Shown: piece by piece, positions 36,386 to 44,968 of the stretch | Layout: each line of letters begins with the position of its first letter | Position numbering within the stretch: position 1 is the first letter of the stretch | Assembly (NCBI RefSeq): GCF_900157365.1 | Contig: NZ_FUEZ01000004.1 | Location: 3,378,966 to 3,442,965, forward strand | Direction of reading: 5' to 3' | From: Mycobacterium numidiamassiliense | Lineage (GTDB): Bacteria > Actinomycetota > Actinomycetes > Mycobacteriales > Mycobacteriaceae | DNA: 64,000 nt | Position numbers and translations under genes: made by a program | The notes under the pieces: generated by a model | Seen by the model: only the letters and a program-made list of their open reading frames with translations | Databases searched by the model: none | What the model was told of the DNA's origin: nothing

Positions 36386-37363
36386 ATGCGTGAGGCGCTG
36401 AATCTCGCGCTGGATCAGGCGATGCAGGCCGACGATCGGGTGTTCTTGCTCGGAGAGGACATCGCCGATCCCGGCGCGTCCGGCCCGACCGCCGGGTTGT
36501 CGACGAAGTATGGCCACGACCGGGTCTTGGACACACCGATCTCGGAGGCCGCGATCGTCGGTGCGGCAATAGGTGCGGCGATCGACGGACTGCTGCCGGT
36601 GGCCGAGATCATGATCATGGACTTCATCGGCATCGCCGCGGACCAGCTGATCAACAACGCCGCCAAGCTACGGTTCATGACGGCCGGGCGCACCACGGCG
36701 CCGATCACCATCCGGACCCAGGTCTACGCCGGGCTGGCCACCGGGGCCACACACTCGCAGAGCTTGGAGGCGTGGTTCATGCACATCCCCGGAATGAAGG
36801 TGATCGTGCCTGCCACCCCGCGCGACGGCAAGGGGCTACTGACCGCGGCCATCTTCGACGAAGACCCCTGCCTGTTCATCGAAACGATCCGCTTGCAAAG
36901 CAAGAAGGGCCCCGTCCCGGTTGATGCAGGGTTCTCAATACCGTTGGGGCAGGCCGACATCAAGCGGCCGGGCGGCGACGTGAGCTTGATCTCTTACGGA
37001 CGCAGCGTGCACGACGCGCTCGCCGCGGCCGACACGCTGGCCGAACGGGGGGTCAGCGCCGAAGTCGTCGACCTGCGCACGCTGGTGCCCCTCGACGTCG
37101 ACACCATCGTCGAATCCGTCCGCCGCACAAGGCGAGCCGTGGTTGTGCACGATGCTGTCCAATTCGCCGGCCCCGGCGCCGAGATCGCCGCCATCCTGCA
37201 CTCAGAATTGTTCGGCGAGCTCGCCGCCCCGGTCGAACGCGTCGCTGCCAGGTTCGTCCCCAACCCGGCTGCCGCGGCGCTCGAGGCGCAGGTCTACCCG
37301 TCGCCGGCCCGCATCGTCGAGGCCGCGCAACGGACCCTCGAGAATGCTAAAGCACTTGGCTGA
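36386..37363 (+). CDS. 2-oxoacid/acetoin dehydrogenase E1 beta subunit
   Basis: 325 residues from the ATG at 36386 (MREALNLALDQAMQADDRVFLLGEDI), which has AAGGA about 8 bases upstream. ATGs at 36365 and 36380 would add up to seven residues. Transketolase pyrimidine domain features include LGEDIADPG, TPISEAAIVGAAIGAAI and MPYxx-like strands, followed by a C-terminal transketolase domain with VVDLRTLVPLDVDTI. It overlaps the lipoyl gene by 20 bases. Confidence 0.92.
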   Translation: MREALNLALDQAMQADDRVFLLGEDIADPGASGPTAGLSTKYGHDRVLDTPISEAAIVGAAIGAAIDGLLPVAEIMIMDFIGIAADQLINNAAKLRFMTAGRTTAPITIRTQVYAGLATGATHSQSLEAWFMHIPGMKVIVPATPRDGKGLLTAAIFDEDPCLFIETIRLQSKKGPVPVDAGFSIPLGQADIKRPGGDVSLISYGRSVHDALAAADTLAERGVSAEVVDLRTLVPLDVDTIVESVRRTRRAVVVHDAVQFAGPGAEIAAILHSELFGELAAPVERVAARFVPNPAAAALEAQVYPSPARIVEAAQRTLENAKALG

Positions 37364-37592
37364 CTTCGTAATTCGCATCCCGCGGGTCTCAGTGGCCGTC
37401 GCCGAGGCCGAGCTCACCGGTCTGCTCGTCGACGCCGGCGAGCAGGTCGAAGAGGGCATGCCGATCTACGTGATCGCCACCGAGAAAGTGGAACAGGAAA
37501 TCGAGGCCGGCGCGTCCGGCACCGTGCAATGGACGGGCGAGGTCGGGAAGACCTACGACATCGGCGCCGAAATCGGCGTCATCACCTCATAA
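37344..37592 (+). CDS. Stand-alone lipoyl-domain protein
   Basis: 82-residue protein that is only a lipoyl/biotinyl hammerhead domain. The modified Lys is in TEKVEQEIEA, and GTVQWTGEVGKTYDIGAEIGVI forms the second half. It lacks the peripheral-binding and acyltransferase domains of an E2. It overlaps the E1 beta gene, so the lipoyl domain is made together with E1. It could act as a free acyl carrier, or be served by an E2 and E3 from another locus. Confidence 0.88.
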   Translation: MLKHLADFVIRIPRVSVAVAEAELTGLLVDAGEQVEEGMPIYVIATEKVEQEIEAGASGTVQWTGEVGKTYDIGAEIGVITS

Positions 37593-37607
37593 CGAAAGGG
37601 TGCGCAT

Positions 37608-38480
37608 ATGGATCTGAACGAGACCCGCGAGAGAATCATCTACCAGAAGGATGGGGCCATCGCGAAGATCACGCTGAACTGGCCGGAGAAGGCGAACGCC
37701 CAAGACCAGAAGCTTGCCGAAGAAGTCGACGCCGCGCTCCTGGACGCCGACCGCGACTACGACATCAAGGTTTTGGTGCTCAAGGCCAATGGCAAAGGAT
37801 TCTGCTCCGGGCACGCCATCGGCAATAACGCCGTCGACTATCCGGCGTTCGTGGAGAACGCCATGGTGACGGGCAACCCATGGAAGGCGCAGTCGGATCT
37901 CTTCGTCAAGCCGACCCTGAATCTGTGGGAGTTCTCCAAGCCGACCATCGCGCAAGTCCATGGCTACTGTGTGGGCGGGGGTACGCACATGGGTCTGACC
38001 ACCGACATCGTCATCGCCGCCGAGGACGCCTACTTCTCGTACCCGCCCCTGCAGGGGTTCGGCATGCCATCCGGTGAATGTTCCATTGAGCCTTGGGTTT
38101 TCATGAACTGGCGCCGGGCCGCCTACTACCTCTTCACCGCCGAGGTTATCGACGCCAAGAAGGCGCTGGAGGTCGGCCTCGTCAACGAGGTGGTCAAGCG
38201 CGAGGACCTGGACGACCGCGTGGACGCGATCGCCCGTCACATTGCCCAGGCACCGTTGACGACGCTGATGCTCACCAAGGCCAACCTGAAGCGGGCCTGG
38301 GAACTGATGGGCATGCGGGTGCACTGGCAGAGCTCTAACGATCTCGTCGCGCTGGCATCGGTCAGCAAGGATGTGCAGGAACTCATTCAAACGGTATTCA
38401 AGGACAAGGTGCTGCCGTCCGAGCAAGCTCGGCGCCAGGCCGCCGCGGCCGCCGCACCGACCGACGGCGCCGCAACGTAA
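37608..38480 (+). CDS. Crotonase-family protein, non-canonical active site
   Basis: 290-residue enoyl-CoA hydratase/isomerase-fold protein. KANGKGFCSGHAIG and QVHGYCVGGGTHMGL form the CoA-binding oxyanion-hole parts. By eye, the two catalytic Glu of canonical hydratase are not kept: the first aligns to Pro and the second to Tyr, in the stretch from SYPPLQGF to RRAAYYLF. It is clearly paralogous to the gene at 43137-43976 (shared LWEF, IEPW-MNW and KRAWELMGMRVH). A reaction other than simple hydration is likely. It has an Ala/Pro-rich C-terminal tail. Confidence 0.88.
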   Translation: MDLNETRERIIYQKDGAIAKITLNWPEKANAQDQKLAEEVDAALLDADRDYDIKVLVLKANGKGFCSGHAIGNNAVDYPAFVENAMVTGNPWKAQSDLFVKPTLNLWEFSKPTIAQVHGYCVGGGTHMGLTTDIVIAAEDAYFSYPPLQGFGMPSGECSIEPWVFMNWRRAAYYLFTAEVIDAKKALEVGLVNEVVKREDLDDRVDAIARHIAQAPLTTLMLTKANLKRAWELMGMRVHWQSSNDLVALASVSKDVQELIQTVFKDKVLPSEQARRQAAAAAAPTDGAAT

Positions 38481-38495
38481 CGTCGAGGTCAGCTC

Positions 38496-40031
38496 GTGAA
38501 CATCGCCGATCACGCAACCAGCGCTGCGGCTTCGCCGGCGCTGATACTGCCCGACGGCGGTGCCATCGCGTTCGGCGAGCTGTATGCCAGGAGCCGCCGC
38601 GTCGCCGCGGTGTTGCACCGCGCGGGGCTGCGCCGCGGCGACGGCGTGGCCCTGGTCCTGCCGAATCGGCCCGAGTTCTTCGAAATCACCTGGGGATGCC
38701 AGCTTTCCGGGCTCTACTACACCGCCGTCAATACCCACTTCACGCCCGAGGAGGTTGCCTATGTCATCGACGACTGTGACGCCAAGGCGGTGTTCATCGA
38801 CGCCACGATGACCGACCTCGCCGCCCACATCCGTGCGGTCAATACCGACGTGGACGTCAGGATCACCATCGGGGGCGTGCTGACCGGCTGGCAGACCTAC
38901 GACGAGGTCCTGTCCGGGGCGGGCGATGCGCCACCGATCTCCGACGGCTCGGAGATGCTCTACTCATCCGGCACGACGGGACGGCCAAAGGCCGTCCGCC
39001 GCACGCTCCCTGCCGACGGCAACGGATCCTGGGCGCAATCGGTGCTGGAAATGGCGCTGACGCACCGCTACGACATGACCCCGGCCAGCGTGTACCTATC
39101 GCCCGCGCCGCTGTATCACGCCGCCGGGGTGAACTACACCATGGCGGTCAACCGGGTGGGCGCCGCGGCCATCATCATGGAAAAGTTCGACGCCGAGACC
39201 GTGCTGCGGCTGATCGAGACCCACCGCGTCACCCATGCCCAGTTCGTGCCGACGATGTTCGTGCGGATGCTCAAGCTGCCCGACGCGATCCGGAGAAAAT
39301 ACGACGTCTCCAGTTTGCAGTACGTGATCCATGCGGCCGCACCCTGCCCGGTGGACGTCAAGCATCAGATGATGGAGTGGTTCGGGCCGATCATCCACGA
39401 ATATTACGGCGGGACAGAAGGATTCGCCGGGACGACGATCGGTCCGCAGGAATGGCTGGCCCACCCCGGCTCGGTGGGGATACCGATGTCCCCGGTACAC
39501 GTGATCGGCGACGCCGGCGAGGAGCTTCCCGTCGGGCAGGCTGGAGAGCTTTACTTCGAAGGTGGACCCGACTTCGAATACTTCAAGGATCCCGCCAAGA
39601 CCGCGTCGGTCTACAACGAACGCGGGTGGCGATCGCTCGGGGACATGGGCTACGTGGATGCGGATGGATACATGTACCTGACCGACCGGTCCACGTTCAT
39701 GATCGTCTCCGGCGGGGTCAACATCTATCCCCAGGAGGCGGAGAACCTGCTGGTGATGCATCCCAAATTGGTTGATGCGGCGGTGTTCGGCGTTCCCAAC
39801 GAGGAGTTCGGCGAGGAGGTCAAGGCCGTCGTGCAACCGGTTGCCGGCATCGCCGCCGGCCCCGAACTCGAAGCCGAGCTCATCGAGTACTGCCGAACCC
39901 ACCTGGCGGGCTACAAGTGTCCGCGCAGCATCGAATTCGATCCGGAGTTGCCCCGGGACCCGAATGGAAAGCTCTACAAGAGGCGCATCCGCGAACGCTA
40001 TTGGCAGGGCCGCGCGTCGCGGATCGTGTGA
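38496..40031 (+). CDS. Acyl-CoA synthetase (FadD-like, AMP-forming)
   Basis: 511-residue adenylate-forming enzyme. The P-loop motif is YSSGTTGRPKAV, the A5-like segment is EYYGGTEGFAG, and the A8 region is LTDRSTFMIVSGGVNIYPQEAE. The C-terminal Lys is in PRDPNGKLYKRRIRE. It activates a carboxylic acid to its CoA ester for the pathway. The GTG start lies 15 bases after the crotonase stop and the Rieske oxygenase follows after 19 bases. Confidence 0.93.
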   Translation: MNIADHATSAAASPALILPDGGAIAFGELYARSRRVAAVLHRAGLRRGDGVALVLPNRPEFFEITWGCQLSGLYYTAVNTHFTPEEVAYVIDDCDAKAVFIDATMTDLAAHIRAVNTDVDVRITIGGVLTGWQTYDEVLSGAGDAPPISDGSEMLYSSGTTGRPKAVRRTLPADGNGSWAQSVLEMALTHRYDMTPASVYLSPAPLYHAAGVNYTMAVNRVGAAAIIMEKFDAETVLRLIETHRVTHAQFVPTMFVRMLKLPDAIRRKYDVSSLQYVIHAAAPCPVDVKHQMMEWFGPIIHEYYGGTEGFAGTTIGPQEWLAHPGSVGIPMSPVHVIGDAGEELPVGQAGELYFEGGPDFEYFKDPAKTASVYNERGWRSLGDMGYVDADGYMYLTDRSTFMIVSGGVNIYPQEAENLLVMHPKLVDAAVFGVPNEEFGEEVKAVVQPVAGIAAGPELEAELIEYCRTHLAGYKCPRSIEFDPELPRDPNGKLYKRRIRERYWQGRASRIV

Positions 40032-40050
40032 GCTGGATGGAGATGATGGA

Positions 40051-41433
40051 GTGAGCACCCTGGACAACGCCGTGAATTGGGAGCCGCTACCGGTGCCGTG
40101 GGCGGTACAGACCGCCGACCGGATTCCCAAGCAGCGGTATTACGACCCCGAGTTCTACGCGCTCGAGAACGAGCTGTTCTGGCCGCGCGTCTGGCAGATG
40201 GCCTGCCGGCTCGAGGAGATCCCCAAGCCCGGCGACTTCGTCGAGTACGAGATCCTCGATGACTCCATCATCGTGGTTCGCCTGGATGCCAACACCGTGC
40301 GCGCCTACCACAACGCGTGTCGGCATCGCGGCGTAAAGCTGGTGGAAGGCAACGGCAATCGGCGTACGTTCGTGTGCCCGTTCCACGGCTGGTGTTGGGG
40401 CATCGACGGACACAACACGTTTGTGCTCCGGCCTGAGGAGTTCGACGAACACAACCTGAACCCCGGCGATCTTCGCCTGGTCGGAGTCAGGTGCGAGCTA
40501 TGGGGCGGTTGCGCGTGGATCAACCTCGACGACGCCGCTCCGCCGCTGCGTGACTGCTTCGAGCCGTTCGCGACGATCTACGACGCGTGGAAGGTCGAGT
40601 CGCTGCGCGTCGAGTGGTGGCAATCGTGCCGGCTTCCGGTGAATTGGAAGCTGGCAACCGCTGCGTTCATGGAGGGCTATCACGTCCCGCAGACGCACCC
40701 GCAACTGTTGCCTTCGAGCATGCCAAAGCCCGCGTCCAAGACGTCGAAGCCGCCCGGACTCACCCAGACCAACCTCTACTTCATGCGCACCCTCGGCGAG
40801 GGCATGGCCGGCATGACACACGAGAACGACATCCGCGTCGCCGAGGGCCTGCAGAACATCGAGCTACCAACCGATCCGGCCGCGGCGATGGCCACGTGGC
40901 GCAGCACGCTCAACGACGCCATCGTCGACTGGCATCGGGCCCGCGGCTGCGACATGCCCGACCTCAACGACTTGGCGCGACGCGGCATCGTCGAGGCCAT
41001 CAATTTCGCTTTCCCGCACTACTTCCTACTACCTCAGTACAGCAGCGCGTCGTCCTACCGGATCCGACCGCTCGGCCCCGAGGAAACGCTCTTCGAGATC
41101 TGGTCGCTCACCCGCATCCCGCCGGACCAGGAGACGGGCAAGCCGACGCCGCCCGAACCGATGGCCCCCGATGACCCGCGCTGGCCGCCGATCCCGGCCC
41201 AGGACTTCTCCAATCTGCCCAAACAGCAAAAAGGGCTGCACTCCAGGGGCTTTGAGTACATGCGCCTGTCCAGCAGGATCGAGGGCCTGATCTCCAACTT
41301 CGAACGCGTCATCGACGGGTTCCTGGCGGGGTTGCCGTACGGTGCGCTGGTTCCGGCGATCCAGAAGACCAACACCACGATCGATGTTCCTATCGCCGAT
41401 CTCGGGTTCACCGCCGATGTGGAGGCACGATGA
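40051..41433 (+). CDS. Rieske non-haem iron oxygenase alpha subunit
   Basis: 460 residues from the GTG at 40051. Rieske ligands are C90/H92 (CRH) and C109/H112 (CPFH). The mononuclear iron site is seen in FMEGYHVPQTHPQ, with H211 and H216. The residue that bridges the two metal centres in most of these enzymes is Asp; here it is E208, as in carnitine oxygenase CntA. No beta subunit, ferredoxin or reductase gene is nearby. It overlaps the flavoprotein gene by four bases (ATGA). Confidence 0.92.
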   Translation: MSTLDNAVNWEPLPVPWAVQTADRIPKQRYYDPEFYALENELFWPRVWQMACRLEEIPKPGDFVEYEILDDSIIVVRLDANTVRAYHNACRHRGVKLVEGNGNRRTFVCPFHGWCWGIDGHNTFVLRPEEFDEHNLNPGDLRLVGVRCELWGGCAWINLDDAAPPLRDCFEPFATIYDAWKVESLRVEWWQSCRLPVNWKLATAAFMEGYHVPQTHPQLLPSSMPKPASKTSKPPGLTQTNLYFMRTLGEGMAGMTHENDIRVAEGLQNIELPTDPAAAMATWRSTLNDAIVDWHRARGCDMPDLNDLARRGIVEAINFAFPHYFLLPQYSSASSYRIRPLGPEETLFEIWSLTRIPPDQETGKPTPPEPMAPDDPRWPPIPAQDFSNLPKQQKGLHSRGFEYMRLSSRIEGLISNFERVIDGFLAGLPYGALVPAIQKTNTTIDVPIADLGFTADVEAR

Positions 41434-43124
41434 GCATTAAGTGGGACCACTCGGTCGACCTCTTGATCGCGGGTAGCGGCGGTGGCGGCATGGTGGCCGG
41501 ACTGGCCGCACTCGACTCAGGCATCGAGCCGTTGGTGATCGAAAAGCAAGGCCTGGTAGGTGGTTCGACGGGACTGTCCGGTGGCATGGTGTGGCTACCG
41601 AACAATCCCCTGATGCGCGCCGACGGTATCGCGGATTCGCACGAGGACGGACTGGCGTACTTTGACGATGTCGTCGGCGACATCGGGATGGCTTCGTCGC
41701 CCGCGCGCCGAGAGACGTTCCTCACCGCGGGCTACGAAATGATCAACTTTCTGATCCGCAAGGGCGTTCGGTTTGTCCGGTGCCCGGGCTGGAGCGACTA
41801 CTACCCGAATCACAAGGGCGGCAACGAAGCCGGTCGTGCAATCGAGTGCATACCCTATGATGTTGCGGCTCTAGGTAATTGGAGCGACAAGGTTCAGCCG
41901 TCGATGGCCAAGAGCTACGGTGGGTTCGTACTCAAAACGAACGAGCTACGCGCGGTCCAGTACTTCAACCGATCGCCGAAGGCCTTCGCGGTGGCGATGG
42001 GCGTGTTCGCCCGCACCCGGGCGGCCCGGCTGCGTCGTCGCGAAATGCTCACCAACGGCGCCTCGCTCATCGGTCAGATGCTCAAGGCTCTGATCGATCT
42101 CCGCGGCGATCCGCCGATCTGGACCAACGCGGCGATGGAGGACTTGATCGTCGAGGACGGCCGTGTCGTCGGCGCCCGCGTCTGCCACAATGGGGCTCCG
42201 GTGAATGTCCAGGCGCGCAAGGGCGTGCTGCTGGCGGCGGGCGGGTTCAGCCGCAATCCAGACATGCGTCGCCAATACAGTGGCGACCAACCCAACGAGG
42301 CCAGCTGGTCGATCGCCAACGCCGGTGACACCGGCGAGGTGCTGCAGACCGCGATGCGTCTGGGCGCCAAGACCGATCTGCTGGACGAAGCCTGGTGGCT
42401 CCCATCGGTTTTCATCGCCGACGGCGACACCGCAAAAGCCCTCGGAAGTGGCCGGCAGCGCCCGGGCGCCATTTATGTCGACGGTAGCGGCCGACGATTC
42501 TGCAACGAGTCGAACTCCTACGTCGAGGTGGGCAAGGCGATGTACGCAAACAAGGCGGTGCCGTGCTGGATGGTGTTCGACGAGGGCTATGTCAGCAGAT
42601 ACGTCGCTGGGGCGAATCCGTTCAAGAAGCGTAGCGTTCCCGAATCGGCGATCGAGAGCGGATCGGTCCTGCGGGGCAGCACCGTCGCCGATCTGGCCCG
42701 CCACATGGAGGTGCCGGTTGACGCGCTGGAGCAGACGGTGAAGCGGTTCAACGGGTTTGCCGCCAAAGGACTTGACCCCGACTTCGGCCGCGGCCAGTCG
42801 GCCTACAACGACTGCCTGGGAGATCCGGGGTATCGTCCGAATGCGGCATTGGGACCCCTCGAAAGGCCGCCGTACTACGCCACGAAGGTGGTGCCCGCCG
42901 ACGTCGGAACGTGCGGTGGAGTCGTCACCAACGAGCACGCGCAGGTCCTCGACGCGGATGAATGTGTGATCGACGGGCTGTACGCCACCGGGAACATCAC
43001 CGCGACGGTGATGGGGCGAAACTACCTCGGCGCGGGTGGAAGTATCGCCTACACAATGGTGTTCGGCTACGTCGCCGCACGGCACGCCGCGGGCCGCAAG
43101 ATCGCGGGCGAGATGAGCCGCTGA
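41430..43124 (+). CDS. KstD-like FAD-dependent dehydrogenase
   Basis: 564-residue flavoprotein of the 3-ketosteroid delta1-dehydrogenase/fumarate reductase family. The N-terminal dinucleotide fold is LLIAGSGGGGMVAGLAALDSG followed by VIEKQGLVGGSTGLSGG. The C-terminal GRNYLGAGGSIAYTMVFGYVAARHA matches the KstD end motif. It introduces a double bond next to a carbonyl in known relatives. The substrate need not be a steroid. It is last gene of the plus-strand operon, convergent with a crotonase gene. Confidence 0.9.
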   Translation: MSIKWDHSVDLLIAGSGGGGMVAGLAALDSGIEPLVIEKQGLVGGSTGLSGGMVWLPNNPLMRADGIADSHEDGLAYFDDVVGDIGMASSPARRETFLTAGYEMINFLIRKGVRFVRCPGWSDYYPNHKGGNEAGRAIECIPYDVAALGNWSDKVQPSMAKSYGGFVLKTNELRAVQYFNRSPKAFAVAMGVFARTRAARLRRREMLTNGASLIGQMLKALIDLRGDPPIWTNAAMEDLIVEDGRVVGARVCHNGAPVNVQARKGVLLAAGGFSRNPDMRRQYSGDQPNEASWSIANAGDTGEVLQTAMRLGAKTDLLDEAWWLPSVFIADGDTAKALGSGRQRPGAIYVDGSGRRFCNESNSYVEVGKAMYANKAVPCWMVFDEGYVSRYVAGANPFKKRSVPESAIESGSVLRGSTVADLARHMEVPVDALEQTVKRFNGFAAKGLDPDFGRGQSAYNDCLGDPGYRPNAALGPLERPPYYATKVVPADVGTCGGVVTNEHAQVLDADECVIDGLYATGNITATVMGRNYLGAGGSIAYTMVFGYVAARHAAGRKIAGEMSR

Positions 43125-43136
43125 CGTCTGCCCGCG

Positions 43137-43976
43137 TTACGAAGTTTCGTCGCGGTCGACGAATTCGCGTGGCTTCAAGCCGGACTGGATGAGCTCGGCC
43201 CGCCGCGCCTGGACATCGGATGCGGCGCCGACCATGTTGGTCAGGATGTGGCTGACTTGAAGATGCACCCGCATCCCCATCAATTCCCAGGCCCGCTTGA
43301 CGTTGTTCTTCACCGCCATCAGCGTGGTCAGCGGGATCTGCGCGATCTTGCGGGCCATCTCCTCGACGGTGTTCTCCAGATCGTCGCGCGGCACCACCTT
43401 GTTGAGCAGGCCCCACTCGAGTGCCTGCTGCGCCGACAGGGTCGGCGCGAGCAGCAGCCAGTCCATGGTGCGGTGCCAGTTCATCAACAGCCACGGCTCG
43501 ATCATGGTGTGTCCGCCGGGCTCGCCGAGGCTCTGGGCAAGTGGCATCTGGAAATACGCATCCTCGGAGGCCACACAGAAGTCGGTCAGCAGGCCCAGGT
43601 AGATTCCGCCGCCCATGCAGTAGCCGTGGATCTGCGAGATCGTCGGCTTGGGGAACTCCCACAAGTACAGTGTCGGCCACAGGAACAGGTCGGCGGTGCC
43701 TTTGTACAAGTCCTCGAACGTGTTTCCGAAATCCGGGTAAGGGTTTTCGTCCGGCCCCCAGCGAGCCACGTGGCCGCCGCAGAATCCCTTCCCGTTCGCC
43801 TTGAGAATGACGACTTTGATCTCGCTGTCGCGGTCGGCCTCATGCAGGCATTCGTCGACCTCGGTGACGAGCACCGCGTCTTTGGTGTTGGCCTTGTCGA
43901 CCCGATTCAGGATGATCCGGGCGATCGGCGGTTCGCGTTCGTAGATCACCGCTTCGAGCACACGCCGCTCCATCAT
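43137..43976 (-). CDS. Crotonase-family protein, paralogue of the operon crotonase
   Basis: 279 residues. It shares with the gene at 37608-38480 the segments LKANGKGFCGGH, LWEFPKPTISQIHGYCMGGG, IEPWLLMNW and KRAWELMGMRVH, so the two arose by duplication. By eye alignment the canonical catalytic Glu pair is replaced (Leu, and Asp at the second site). It is transcribed towards the operon and ends 12 bases from the flavoprotein stop. The two may form a hetero-oligomer or act on successive intermediates. Confidence 0.88.
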   Translation of the reverse strand: MMERRVLEAVIYEREPPIARIILNRVDKANTKDAVLVTEVDECLHEADRDSEIKVVILKANGKGFCGGHVARWGPDENPYPDFGNTFEDLYKGTADLFLWPTLYLWEFPKPTISQIHGYCMGGGIYLGLLTDFCVASEDAYFQMPLAQSLGEPGGHTMIEPWLLMNWHRTMDWLLLAPTLSAQQALEWGLLNKVVPRDDLENTVEEMARKIAQIPLTTLMAVKNNVKRAWELMGMRVHLQVSHILTNMVGAASDVQARRAELIQSGLKPREFVDRDETS

Positions 43977-44099
43977 CGGGACATTACCCTCCCCCTGGGC
44001 GATTTTGCGCTTGCGCGATCTTCACGCGAGGAGTGAGCTGTACTGAGCGCACACCGGGCTGTGCCACCGCCGAGATTGAAGACGATGACTGGAGCTCAC

Positions 44100-44939
44100 A
44101 TGACGACCCCGCGCAACCGGGTGCAGCAGCTGGACTTGGTGGCCCGCCTCAAGTCCTCCTATCCGGAACTCCCGGACGCACCTACCCCCGATCTCATCGA
44201 CCACGACCGATTCGCCGCCTATACCAAGACCCCGCATGACGTCGGTGGTGAGCCGGATGCACCCCTCGAGTTCGAGAACAAGCAATACGAGATATGGGAA
44301 GAGAACACCTATGTCACGTGCGAGGTGCTCGGCTGGCGCGGAATCTGGTTGTCGGAGGAGCGACGCCGGATGGGCAACGTCGACTTGGGACGCACCATCT
44401 ATCTAGGCCTCCCGTATTACGGGCGGTGGCTGCTGGCGGTGGTGCGCGTCCTGGTCGAGAAGCACCACATCGGACTCAGCGAGTTGGCCGAACGCATGGC
44501 CGAGGTGAAAGCGCGGTATTCGGGTGGCCTGGGGGGAAAGTCGTTGGAGGCCAACCCCAAATTCGAAGGCGACCCGTCCGGGGTCAAGCGCAATGATCAC
44601 CACCTGCATGCGGTCGGAAAGGGCGATCCTCAAGTCTTCGCCGGACAGGCCGGCGATCCGAAATTCAAGGTCGGTGACAAGGTCGTCGTGCGCGAACTTC
44701 CCGTCCTGCTCTATACCCGCACGCAGGAATACGTCCGAGGCGCGACCGGAGAGATCGCGAAGGTCTCCTACGAAAGCCCCGCCGCCGAGGACGAGACGTG
44801 GGACGCACCCGACCAGAAACCCGAGTGGTTCTACATTGTCCGGTTCAATCTCGCCGAGCTGTGGCACGGCTACACCGGACCCGGCAATGACACGCTCCAG
44901 ACCGAGATTCCAGAGCGCTGGCTCGATTCGGCTCGATAG
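44100..44939 (+). CDS. Thiocyanate hydrolase beta-alpha fusion (nitrile hydratase beta superfamily)
   Basis: 279-residue non-metal subunit of a cobalt nitrile hydratase-type enzyme. Residues 33-140 look like thiocyanate hydrolase beta (ScnB): HDVGGE, IWEENTYVTCE, WRGIWLSEERRR, LGLPYYGRWLL. Residues 168-276 look like its alpha (ScnA): GDPQVF, YTRTQEYVRGATG, YESPAAEDE, and NDTLQTEIPERWL. In Thiobacillus these are separate genes, while here they form one chain joined by a linker of about 25 residues. GGAG five bases before the ATG supports the start. Family comparison is from memory. An ordinary nitrile hydratase is the alternative. Confidence 0.82.
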   Translation: MTTPRNRVQQLDLVARLKSSYPELPDAPTPDLIDHDRFAAYTKTPHDVGGEPDAPLEFENKQYEIWEENTYVTCEVLGWRGIWLSEERRRMGNVDLGRTIYLGLPYYGRWLLAVVRVLVEKHHIGLSELAERMAEVKARYSGGLGGKSLEANPKFEGDPSGVKRNDHHLHAVGKGDPQVFAGQAGDPKFKVGDKVVVRELPVLLYTRTQEYVRGATGEIAKVSYESPAAEDETWDAPDQKPEWFYIVRFNLAELWHGYTGPGNDTLQTEIPERWLDSAR

Positions 44940-44968
44940 CCCGAGCCTCGACAGGACAGGACATCCCG

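Noticed and set aside
41430..43124. Steroid degradation role for the KstD-like flavoprotein
   Set aside because: The family is broad and no other steroid ring-degradation genes (KshA/B, HsaA-D) are in the window.
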